From Streptococcus sp. (lineage in GTDB: Bacteria; Bacillota; Bacilli; Lactobacillales; Streptococcaceae): a stretch of DNA of 9,505 nucleotides. Shown here piece after piece: positions 1 through 6,954 of this stretch. The notes under the pieces are model-generated. The model was not told the DNA's origin. It worked only from the letters and a program-made list of their open reading frames with translations, and did not search any database. Location of the stretch: positions 2,965 through 12,469 of the forward strand of contig DOTL01000050.1 of assembly GCA_003521145.1 (NCBI GenBank), in the 5' to 3' direction. Position 1 is the first letter of the stretch. Each line of letters starts with the position of its first letter. Position numbers and translations under genes: made by a program.

Positions 1-28
1 TGTTTACACAACTTATTTTACACCACCG
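1..28. mobile_element. possible terminal end of an IS256-family (IS1191-like) element
   Basis: The first bases hold two direct copies of TTTACAC, in TGTTTACACAAC and TTTTACACC. On the opposite strand this reads as a GTGTAAA-rich end, which resembles the terminal repeats of IS256-family elements such as streptococcal IS1191. No transposase is visible because the window starts here, and the exact outer border cannot be placed. This is a recollection-based resemblance and could be chance in AT-rich DNA. Confidence 0.3.
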
Positions 29-307
29 ATTTCTTGGGGAAGCTAATCAACATAACAAGATATTTAATTAGTCAATTTAATCTACTCTTTAATAATATTG
101 ATTTTACTTAATGTTTATTTAGGATAATCTTGTTATTTCTTATATTTTTTGAAATCTTTAATAATCCTCAAAAGAGATTCTGATGAGAGTTAGGTTATAA
201 CTCAATGGGAAGGAAGGCATAGCTTTCAAAGAACTTTCTTAAGACTAATGATTAGAATGGGTAGAGAGTGTAGTTAAGGGGACACTCTTAAAAGTGAGGA
301 GAAGTTT
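29..307. other. AT-rich non-coding stretch with short inverted repeats
   Basis: No convincing gene lies here. A 10-bp perfect inverted repeat (ATAACAAGAT at 52-61 and its complement at 127-136) is separated by 65 bases. Closer to the remnant ORF are three small perfect hairpin-type repeats: GAGTTA/TAACTC (187-192 and 198-203), CTAAT/ATTAG (245-255) and AGAGTGT/ACACTCT (265-271 and 282-288). A weak promoter-like pair, TTGATT (98-103) and GATAAT (123-128), has a poor 19-base spacing. The stretch may be the old leader of the polysaccharide operon, but no known riboswitch class was recognised. Confidence 0.35.
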
Positions 308-474
308 ATGAATATTTTGATACTTGGTAATACTGCGGATTAACAAACGATTTCATTTTAAAAATGCTTCCTAATCAGGCGGTCTTTATTTTTGGTCATA
401 CAGGTGTAAAGAACTCTCGTAAAAATAAACTCACCGTTTGGAGGCTACAAATAAGTCAGTCACCATTACATTAA
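308..474 (+). pseudogene. remnant of the N-terminus of a Rossmann-like protein (possible pelD-type gene)
   Basis: An ATG at 308 follows a good ribosome binding site (GAGGAG, 296-301) and reads MNILILGNTAD before a TAA at 341-343. The sense reading resumes in another frame (from about 340) as LTNDFILKMLPNQAVFIFGHTG and onward, stopping at 474. Joined by a one-base shift, the two pieces look like the first beta strand, glycine loop and second strand of a nucleotide-binding Rossmann or SDR fold, about 55 residues in all. The rest of the gene is missing, and pelF starts 27 bases later. From memory, PelD of Gram-positive pel loci carries an SDR-like N-terminal domain, so this may be a pelD remnant left by a deletion. 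That identity is an inference. A chance ORF pair is possible but less likely given the RBS and the continuous fold-like reading. Confidence 0.45.
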
Positions 475-501
475 AATAAGGCAAAATAGGGGAAAATACC
501 G

Positions 502-1905
502 ATGAAGATATGTTTAATTCTTGAAGGGTCCTATCCGTATGTTCACGGTGGTGTCTCTACTTGGATGCATCAATATATTACAGAAATGAAAGAGCATGAA
601 TTTGTTCTTTGGGTTGTGGGGGCAACGCATAAGCAAAAGGGGAAGTTTGTTTATGAACTTCCTGAAGATGTCGTAGAAGTACACGAAGTCTTTTTGGACT
701 ATGTTGTGCCAGATAAAGAAGACATAGAGCCATATCAGTTTACAGATGAGGAAAAACAAGCGCTTAAGGATATGGTTTTTTGCCAACAACCCGATTGGAA
801 AGTCTTGTTTAAACTGTTACAAGATGGTAAGGTCGTTCCTAACGATTTCTTGAGTAGTGAGGCCTTTTTTCAGGTCTTAAAGGATCTTTGTAGTGAGCGC
901 TACACACAGCTATCTTTTTCAGATGTTTTTCACACTATCCGTTCTATGCTGTTTCCACTTTTAAATATTTTATCCTGTCCACCTCCTGAAGCAGATGTTT
1001 ACCACTCAATCTCTACAGGTTATGGTGGTATTCTTGCAACTTTGGGAAGTTTGACCTATGACAAACCTCTCTTCTTAACTGAACACGGGATTTATACGCG
1101 TGAACGTGAAGAAGAGTTGCTTCGTGCGAAGTGGGTTTTACCTACAATGCGCCAACAGTGGGTAAGATTCTTCTATATGTTGTCTGATGCGATTTATCAA
1201 AATGCCGAAAAATTTACCAGCCTCTTTACGATTGCCAAGGAAATTCAGATTGAGATGGGTTGTGATTCAGAGAAATGTCAGGTTATCTCAAACGGGATTG
1301 ACTATGATGCTTTTTCTCAAATTCCTTTGAAAGAACCAGATGGTTGGATTGATATCGGAGCTGTGGTTCGTTTGGCTCCAATCAAGGACATTAAAACCAT
1401 GTTATATTCTTTCTACGAATTGGCTCAGCAAGTGCCAAACGTTCGTTTGCATATCATGGGTGGTATAGATGACCAAGAATATGCAGATGAGTGTTTTAGT
1501 TTGGCCGATAAGATGGATTTGGGAGATCGTCTTCTATTCACTGGTCGTGTTAATATTCGAGAATATATGAAGAAAATTGATTTTACGCTTTTGACCAGTC
1601 TTTCTGAGGGTTTGCCACTTTCTGTTTTGGAATCAATGGCGGCTAGTCGTCCTTGTGTGACGACAAATGTCGGATGTTGTCGAGAATTGCTAGAAGGTCG
1701 TGAGGATGACAATTTAGGGATTGCAGGATTTTGTGCACCACCTACTTGTACAGGGCCTCTTGCAGAAGCTATGAAGAAGATGTCGATTAATGATGAAAGA
1801 CGGCTTGAAATGGGTGAAATTGCGCGTAAGCGTGTTGAAGCGATATATCAATATCCGCAAATGATCGGTCAGTACCGACGCTTATATGAGGAGGTGGCTG
1901 TTTAA
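502..1905 (+). CDS. pelF: PelF, GT4-family glycosyltransferase of Pel-like polysaccharide synthesis
   Basis: This is a cytosolic GT-B fold glycosyltransferase that polymerises the Pel exopolysaccharide from UDP-sugars (UDP-GalNAc/UDP-GlcNAc in the known systems). The N-terminus has the characteristic EGSYPYVHGGVSTW (residues 8-21), and TEHGIYTRER (193-202) is typical of PelF. The C-terminal GT4 domain has SNGID (263-267), nucleotide-contacting R290 and K295 in the usual R-x4-K layout, and the EX7E motif with E369 and E377. At 467 residues it is a little shorter than the roughly 507 of Pseudomonas PelF and appears complete. The ATG is preceded by AGGGGA (488-493). The stop overlaps the pelG ATG by one base (TAATG), so the two are translationally coupled. 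It looks intact although its downstream partners are broken, so it may be recently orphaned or still have a role. Family assignment is firm; the product sugar here is inferred. Confidence 0.92.
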   Translation: MKICLILEGSYPYVHGGVSTWMHQYITEMKEHEFVLWVVGATHKQKGKFVYELPEDVVEVHEVFLDYVVPDKEDIEPYQFTDEEKQALKDMVFCQQPDWKVLFKLLQDGKVVPNDFLSSEAFFQVLKDLCSERYTQLSFSDVFHTIRSMLFPLLNILSCPPPEADVYHSISTGYGGILATLGSLTYDKPLFLTEHGIYTREREEELLRAKWVLPTMRQQWVRFFYMLSDAIYQNAEKFTSLFTIAKEIQIEMGCDSEKCQVISNGIDYDAFSQIPLKEPDGWIDIGAVVRLAPIKDIKTMLYSFYELAQQVPNVRLHIMGGIDDQEYADECFSLADKMDLGDRLLFTGRVNIREYMKKIDFTLLTSLSEGLPLSVLESMAASRPCVTTNVGCCRELLEGREDDNLGIAGFCAPPTCTGPLAEAMKKMSINDERRLEMGEIARKRVEAIYQYPQMIGQYRRLYEEVAV

Positions 1906-3357
1906 TGGCCGGTATTGGATTTGAATTACGTAAAATTTACAACGAGGATAGCCTTTTTTCAAAACAAAAGGCCTACGCTTATGCTGGAATTGTGTATACT
2001 GGTCCTATGCTTTTGGGGATTTTACTTACAGCTGGTGTTGTTGTTCTGACAATGGTAGGGGGAATCAGTGAAAATGAGCGTGATTATATTCTTTCGAACT
2101 TAACCTACGCTATCATCTTTTCTCTCGTGATTACCAGTCTCTTTTCTCTGGTGGTAACCCGCTTTGTTGCGGACATGCTCTACGAGAAGAAATTTGAGAC
2201 TATTATCCCTTCATTTTATGCGTCGAGTGCCTTGATGCTTATGATTGGAACGCCACTGTATGCGCTCTATCAAGCCTTGGCTAGTCGAAGCTTAGCGGAA
2301 GTGGCTATGGGAGTTTTGCTCTTTGGTCAGCTTTGTCTCGTTTGGAATGTCATTACCTACTTGACAGCGATTAAATCCTATAAAGAAATTATCAAAGGTT
2401 TCTTTTTAGCGATTGGTGTGACGATTGTCTCTGGGTTACTAAGTATTTTACTACATCAAAAGTATGGTATCCTCCTAAGTGTTTGTTTGGGAAATGGTGG
2501 GATGATGTTTTGGATGGTTCGTCTAATCCATGACTATTTCCCATCTAATCTTAAAATGTCCTTTGAGTTTTTGAAATGGTTTGATCAATTTTCTGATCTT
2601 GCCAAGACGGGGTATTACATATTTGTGGTGCTCTTTGCACATATTATTATTAACTGGTTTGGACCAATTAGTAAGAGTTTTGATGGTTTCTTCCGTACAG
2701 CTCCAGTCTATGATGTGCCAGCCATGCTATCCTACTTAACGACTTTAGTATCAACACTCAATTTCGTTATGTCTGTCGGGATTTCCTTCTATCCGCATTT
2801 CCGATGTTATTTTAACCTCTACAATGAAGAGGGAAGTCTTTCGGATATCCAGGAAGCTGAAACTCAAATGCTGGATGTCATGAGTAATGAGCTCAAATAT
2901 GTTTTTTTGGAAACAATTGCTAGCGACAATTTTCATCATGTTCTTCGGAAGCGTGGCCTTGACTCACCTACCAATTGGTTTTAACAATCAAATGCATGGT
3001 TACTTCTTAACACTGTGTTTGGCTTATGATCTCTATGCTGTAGGTAATGTGAATATCTTGCTTTTGATGTATTTTGCAGATTATAAGGGTATCAAGAAGC
3101 TTGCTAAGCACTTCGCCATTTTAACAGTAATTTTGAGTTTTGGTTCTCAGTTCTTGGATTCAGTCTTTCTGGATTATGCCTTCCTGATTTCTTCTTTAGT
3201 TATTTTCATCGAAAGTGGTCAGGAAATTGATAAATACACAAGTGATCTTCAGTATCATTTCTTAGGAAGCCAAGCCATGGTATCTAAGAAAGACGTGGGC
3301 TATTTTGAAAAATGGACTGAGCGTTTAGAAAACGTACAAAAGAGGTGGGGGAAATGA
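1905..3357 (+). pseudogene. pelG: PelG, Pel polysaccharide membrane transporter, frameshifted
   Basis: PelG is a polytopic inner-membrane protein, MATE/PST-like, that works with PelF (and PelD/PelE elsewhere) to move the growing polymer across the membrane. The N-terminus MAGIGFELRKIYNEDSLFS is characteristic, followed by many hydrophobic segments. The first frame runs to a TAA at 2982-2984 (359 residues). The correct reading continues in the next frame from about 2908 to 3357. The break lies in a run of seven T (2902-2908): with six, the text becomes NELKYVFWKQLLATIFIMFF and continues cleanly to the end. The repaired protein would be about 483 residues, close to known PelG (about 456 in Pseudomonas). 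It starts on the pelF stop (TAATG) with GAGGAGG at 1888-1894, and its own TGA overlaps the next ATG (ATGA). The extra T could be a real mutation, a slippery phase-variable tract or a sequencing error. As read, the C-terminal quarter is lost. Confidence 0.88.
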
Positions 3358-4549
3358 ATAGGAAAAAGAGTTTAGCAGCGGTTTTGTTGCTCTGTACGGT
3401 ATTTGGCTTTACAGCATGTGGAACCAAGGAACAGACAAAAAACGGTGTGACAACTAAAAAAGTAGATAAACAAGCAGCCACTGATATCTCTAATGTACAC
3501 TTAAGAGACAAAAAGAGTCTCTGTGATAAAGATCATACTAAGGTGACGACCATGGACCTGACTGTACGTCGGGGAGACGCTACAGAAAATCAAAATCACT
3601 CATGGTCTGAGATCAACCAATATTCTGTTGAAGATTATCAGAAGATGGGTGTTAAACGATACCAAGTAGCAGGTCTTCTTCAAGTTGGTAATGAGGACGG
3701 TCCTGTATCTGGTGAGTTGGGTTATGACCAGGACGTGTCAAACACCAGTGTTCAGATTCGTGGGGAAAGTTCAAGTAAGAAAACGCCCAAAAGAACTATA
3801 AAATCAAGATTAAAAAGAACAAGGGCGACTGGAACGGCCAACGTACTATTAACCTTAACAAACACCAGACTGAAGCCCTTCTCTTTAGAAATAAGTTGTC
3901 CTATGATTTAATGGAAGAAATTCCTCAACTCATTGGTGCTAAAATGAGTTTTGTTCACCTCTACGTTAAGGATGAAACCTCTGACAATCCATCAGGTAAA
4001 TTTGAGGATTATGGTCTCTACACGCAAGTCGAACAGATTAACAAGAACTATCTGAAAGATCATGGTCTGGATAAAAATGCCAACCTTTATAAACCAAACC
4101 TCTTCGAATTCTTCCGCTATGAAGATACGATTGTTAAAGAAGATCCTAAATTCGACAAGGATAAATTCGAAAAACTTTTGGAAATCAAAGGTAGCCATGA
4201 TCACACAAAACTCATCGATTTTCTAACCAAGCTCAACGATCCTTTGGTGAAGGTTGAAACCATTATGGACAAGTATGTAGATCCTGAGAATATCCAATAT
4301 TGGATGGTCTTCCAGATGTTACTTGGTAACGATGATACACAAAGCCATAACATGTATCTCTATAGCCCACAAAACTCAACCAAATGGTACATCATTCCTT
4401 GGGATAACGATAGTATCTTGATGAAGAATGAACATCGTTTGGTAAGTAAGGACAGCGACCAAGCCAATAGCTGGGAAGTCGGTATCAGCAACTATTTGGG
4501 TAACCAACTTTTCCAACGCTTGCTCAAATCAAAAGAGTTGGGGCAATGA
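3354..4549 (+). pseudogene. CotH-family kinase-like lipoprotein, frameshifted and 3'-truncated
   Basis: The family is named after Bacillus spore-coat protein CotH, an atypical protein kinase; here a lipoprotein on the outer face of the membrane is expected. The ATG at 3354 overlaps the pelG stop and follows AGGTGGGG, so I prefer it to the GTG at 3345. Residues 1-22 form a lipoprotein signal ending FTAC with the lipid cysteine at 3417-3419. CotH-type sequence follows: YQVAGLLQVGNEDGP, VQIRGESSSK (ATP-loop-like), FVHLYVKDE, LYTQVEQINK, GNDDTQSHNMYLY (catalytic-loop region) and WDND (4400-4411, metal-binding). The frame changes at about 3786-3792, probably by loss of one base near CCC AAA A. After the change, YKIKIKKNKGDWNGQ and the rest read on. 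The CotH text stops at about 4540, where DUF4832 sequence begins in another frame, so the C-terminus seems deleted. What the kinase would modify (protein or polysaccharide) cannot be told from the sequence. Confidence 0.85.
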
Positions 4550-5431
4550 TGATTTTATCGCCTACATTGAACTTGGTGGCTTAGGACACTGGGGCGAGTG
4601 GCATGTTCACTCAGATGCTGGCATTCGCCAATTGCCACGAAAAGAAGTTCGTAAGGACTATATCGCACCGTTTCAACCAGCTTTTCCTAAAGCAAAGATT
4701 CTTATGAGAAGACCTTTTGATACAGGTTTGGAAGGTGATTTTGGAATCTACAATGATGTCTTTGGAGACAAATCAGCAACTAAAACCTGGTTAAATTGGA
4801 TTCAAAATGGTGGATCATACGATCAAACCCAAGAGCAAGCCGCCCTGAAAGCCATGCCTAATGCTTAGGAAAAGACGCCAATTGGTGGTGAATTGACAAG
4901 TTCACAGTCTATATCTACTTTGCTTGGTAATAACCTAGACGAGCTTACAGATGAAGCCAAAGCAGCTCATTTGACCTTCTTGGGGTGGGGCCAAGAGTTG
5001 CTGAAGATATCGGTGATGGGCAAGCTGCTTATAAGGAGCTTTTGAAGAATATGGGCTACCGCCTCTGGGTATCAGGTTTGACAATCTCCAAAGGAGAAGG
5101 CGAGGTTGATATTACACTTAATTTGGAAAATTCTGGGGTTGCCCTTTTATATGGGGATTGGCCTGTGGTATAATACTTGTGTAATGCTAATGGAAAGGTT
5201 CTTCAAGCCCAACAACTTGAGTGTTGTTTGTCTGAATTGCTTCCAGATCAAACAACTGAACTTAAGGCAAGTTTCACCTATTCCAAAGATCAGAACTATC
5301 AAGTGAAGCTAGGAATTCTATCTCCAATGACACAAGAGCCTTCTGTTCATTTTGCCATGAAAGGTTTCGAAGGAGAAGTTATGCCTAAATTAGCAACGAT
5401 TCAAAATAATCAAAAAGGCGCTGACAAGTAA
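4536..5431 (+). pseudogene. 3' part of a DUF4832-family protein, multiply disrupted
   Basis: From about 4539 a new frame reads WGNDDFIAYIELGG and LGHWGEWHVH (4575-4610), a signature of DUF4832, a probable TIM-barrel, glycoside-hydrolase-like family. Further on come PFQPAFPKAKILMRRPFDTG, FGIYNDVFGD and a C-terminal beta-rich part (LNLENSGVALLYGDWPVV, then YLCNANGKVLQ). Lesions visible: no start and probably 150-200 N-terminal residues missing at the junction with the CotH gene; TAG at 4866-4868 after KAMPNA; a frameshift at about 4981-4990 (from HLTFLG to PRVAEDIGDG); TAA at 5171-5173 inside PVV-YLCN. The final segment ends at 5431, 14 bases before galE. The intact ancestor was probably an extracellular or lipid-anchored protein that binds or cleaves polysaccharide, judged by fold and context only. 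The short ORFs here are pieces of this one gene, not separate genes. Confidence 0.75.
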
Positions 5432-5445
5432 GAAAGGAAAAATAA

Positions 5446-6459
5446 ATGTCTATTTTAATTACAGGAGGAGCTGGCTATATCGGTAGCCATACAACCGTTG
5501 AACTCCTTAATGCAGGTTTCGATGTAGTCTTAGCTGACGACTTTTCAAATAGTTCGCCAGCGGTACTTGAACGTTTGGAAAAGATTACGGGTAAAAAGTT
5601 TCCATTTTATCAAGGTTCCATTTTAGATACTGATTTTTTGGATAAGGTTTTTACAAATGAAGATATTGAGTTAGTTATTCACTTTGCAGCCTTTAAAGCA
5701 GTGGGTGAATCTGTTCAAAAACCTTTGAAATATTATAAGAACAACATCAGTGGTACCATTACTCTCCTTGAAAAAATGAAGGAATACGATGTGAAAAACA
5801 TTGTCTTCAGTTCAAGTGCAACAGTTTACGGTACCAATAATCCTTCTCCAATGACCGAAGATATGCCAACGTCAGCGATTAATCCATACGGTTATACAAA
5901 GCTGATGATGGAACAAATTCTTACAGACGTAGCTGCCTCAGACCCTTCATGGTCTGTCACAAATCTTCGTTATTTCAATCCTATCGGTGCTCATGAAAGT
6001 GGTTTGATTGGAGAATTGCCAAACGGTATTCCAAACAACCTGATGCCATATATTACACAAGTAGCTATTGGTAAACTTCCTGAGCTTAACGTCTTTGGGG
6101 ATGACTATCTAACTCCAGATGGTACAGGTGTGCGTGACTACATTCACGTTCTTGACTTGGCATCAGGTCACCTGGCTGCTGTCAAATATAATTTGAGTCA
6201 TAAAGGTGCTGAAATTTTCAACTTAGGTACTGGACATGGTTATAGCGTTTTGGATCTCGTTAAGACTTTCGAAGCTGAGAACAAAGTTGCTATCCCATAC
6301 CGTATTCAAGGACGTCGTGCCGGTGATATTGCTACTTGCTATGCCTCTTCTGAAAAGGCCAAAGAAGTTCTTGGATGGGAGGCTAAGAAGACCTTGAAAG
6401 AAATGGTTAGAGATTCTTGGCGTTGGCAAACGACTAACCCAAATGGTTATGAAGACTAA
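5446..6459 (+). CDS. galE: UDP-glucose / UDP-N-acetylglucosamine 4-epimerase
   Basis: A complete extended-SDR epimerase of 337 residues, the normal length for GalE. It interconverts UDP-Glc and UDP-Gal, and in some members also UDP-GlcNAc and UDP-GalNAc, using tightly bound NAD+. NAD-binding TGGAGYIGSH is at residues 6-15, the catalytic serine region SSSATVYG at 122-129 (S124), and the YxxxK pair at Y148 and K152. The residue aligned with E. coli Y299 is C298 (RAGDIATC). Human GALE has Cys at this place and accepts the N-acetylated sugars, so this enzyme could make UDP-GalNAc for PelF. GAAAGGA (5432-5438) lies upstream of the ATG, and the gap to the preceding pseudogene is 14 bases, so it belongs to the pelF operon. 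Salivarius-group streptococci usually have another galE in the gal-lac cluster; this would be a second copy. Dual specificity is an inference from one residue. Confidence 0.93.
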   Translation: MSILITGGAGYIGSHTTVELLNAGFDVVLADDFSNSSPAVLERLEKITGKKFPFYQGSILDTDFLDKVFTNEDIELVIHFAAFKAVGESVQKPLKYYKNNISGTITLLEKMKEYDVKNIVFSSSATVYGTNNPSPMTEDMPTSAINPYGYTKLMMEQILTDVAASDPSWSVTNLRYFNPIGAHESGLIGELPNGIPNNLMPYITQVAIGKLPELNVFGDDYLTPDGTGVRDYIHVLDLASGHLAAVKYNLSHKGAEIFNLGTGHGYSVLDLVKTFEAENKVAIPYRIQGRRAGDIATCYASSEKAKEVLGWEAKKTLKEMVRDSWRWQTTNPNGYED

Positions 6460-6503
6460 GTAGCATAGCTCAAATTATCAGTTCCTAGGGAGTGTAAGAT
6501 AAG

Positions 6504-6537
6504 TACTAGATTATTTTAAAATATCCCTAATCTAGTA
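6504..6537. repeat. 10-bp perfect inverted repeat downstream of galE
   Basis: TACTAGATTA (6504-6513) and its exact complement (6528-6537) flank a 14-base AT-rich loop. The stem is AT-rich and is followed only by GTTTAAAAAA, so it is a poor factor-independent terminator on the plus strand. It could be an RNA processing or mRNA 3'-end stabilising hairpin for the galE transcript. Confidence 0.45.
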
Positions 6538-6555
6538 GTTTAAAAAATAAAGAGA

Positions 6556-6614
6556 AGAGGAGTGGAAGTAGTCACTAAATGATTACAGATTTAGAACTAT
6601 CTCACCCTCTTTTT
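6556..6614 (+). terminator. probable terminator hairpin before the DUF1146 gene
   Basis: AGAGG-GTG-G (6556-6565, with one bulged A) pairs with TCACCCTCT (6602-6610), followed at once by a T run (6610-6614). The large loop contains a second stem, GTAGTCA/TGATTAC (6568-6574 and 6580-6586, one G-U pair). The compound hairpin plus T5 would end transcription of the pelF-galE operon. The bulge and large loop make it less certain than a simple terminator. Confidence 0.45.
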
Positions 6615-6635
6615 ATGTTTTAGCTTAGCTTTCTA

Positions 6636-6644
6636 TGGTATAAT
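6636..6644 (+). promoter_or_regulatory. extended -10 promoter at the start of the DUF1146 gene
   Basis: TGGTATAAT is a perfect extended -10 (TGn plus TATAAT at 6639-6644). The expected -35 place holds only TGTTTT (6616-6621). The ATG of the next gene begins at 6651, seven bases after the -10, where the transcription start is expected. The transcript from this promoter would therefore be leaderless. Confidence 0.65.
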
Positions 6645-6650
6645 GAAATT

Positions 6651-6887
6651 ATGACTATTATTAATCAATTCGTCACTTTGGCGAGTCATCTAGTATTTAT
6701 TGGATTGAGCTACCATATGCTGATTAGCCTCTTCGATTGGGCAAAAATCATCAAAAATCCGATTGAAAATACTGGTAAATTGAAACTCTTTTTACTCTTT
6801 ATCAGTATTGCCTTAGGCTATCTTATCAGTTCCTTTATTCTGTCTGTTTTAGCTTTTGGACAGAATATGGCCAGCTCAATTTCTTAA
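6651..6887 (+). CDS. small DUF1146-family membrane protein
   Basis: A 78-residue protein with two predicted membrane helices, about residues 8-28 (FVTLASHLVFIGLSYHMLIS) and 44-70 (LKLFLLFISIALGYLISSF onward), joined by a short basic loop containing DWAKIIKNP. Size, two-helix layout and position directly upstream of murA fit the DUF1146 (YwzB-like) family of Firmicutes, whose function is unknown. There is no ribosome binding site upstream; instead the promoter -10 ends six bases before the ATG, which suggests translation from a leaderless mRNA. The next ATG (6717) lies inside the first helix and would destroy the topology, so the ATG at 6651 is favoured. It ends 67 bases before the murA start, and murA has its own -10 in between. 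Confidence 0.8.
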   Translation: MTIINQFVTLASHLVFIGLSYHMLISLFDWAKIIKNPIENTGKLKLFLLFISIALGYLISSFILSVLAFGQNMASSIS

Positions 6888-6909
6888 ATTAGTGATTTTA
6901 AAAGACTTT

Positions 6910-6918
6910 TGATATAAT
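6910..6918 (+). promoter_or_regulatory. extended -10 promoter of murA
   Basis: TGATATAAT contains a perfect TATAAT (6913-6918) with the TGn extension. No good -35 is present at 17 bases; the best match is around TTAGTGA (6889-6895). The start of transcription would fall near 6925, giving murA a leader of about 30 bases with the AAAGGA ribosome binding site at 6943-6948. Confidence 0.6.
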
Positions 6919-6954
6919 GCAAAAAGATGAAAATGACCCTTGAAAGGAATCCTT

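Noticed and set aside
181..300. c-di-GMP riboswitch ahead of the pel remnant
   Set aside because: The conserved sequence blocks of the class I aptamer are not visible; only simple short hairpins are present.
514..1712. Minus-strand ORFs inside pelF, and similar ones elsewhere (inside murA, galE and epuA/endA)
   Set aside because: They lie opposite strongly supported genes, have no ribosome sites, and resemble no known protein.
2887..3357. Separate 156-residue membrane protein starting MSSNMFFWKQ
   Set aside because: It is the C-terminal part of PelG in the shifted frame: no ribosome site at 2887, and it joins pelG perfectly if one T is removed from 2902-2908.
4985..5431. Two or three small genes between the DUF4832 remnant and galE
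   Set aside because: The readings at 4985-5173 and 5177-5431 share one frame separated by a single stop and continue the DUF4832 protein. The reading at 5106-5306 is a shadow in another frame.
6940..6954. TTG start adding five residues to MurA
   Set aside because: The TTG lies before the AAAGGA site that correctly spaces the ATG at 6955, and the family begins at MDKI.
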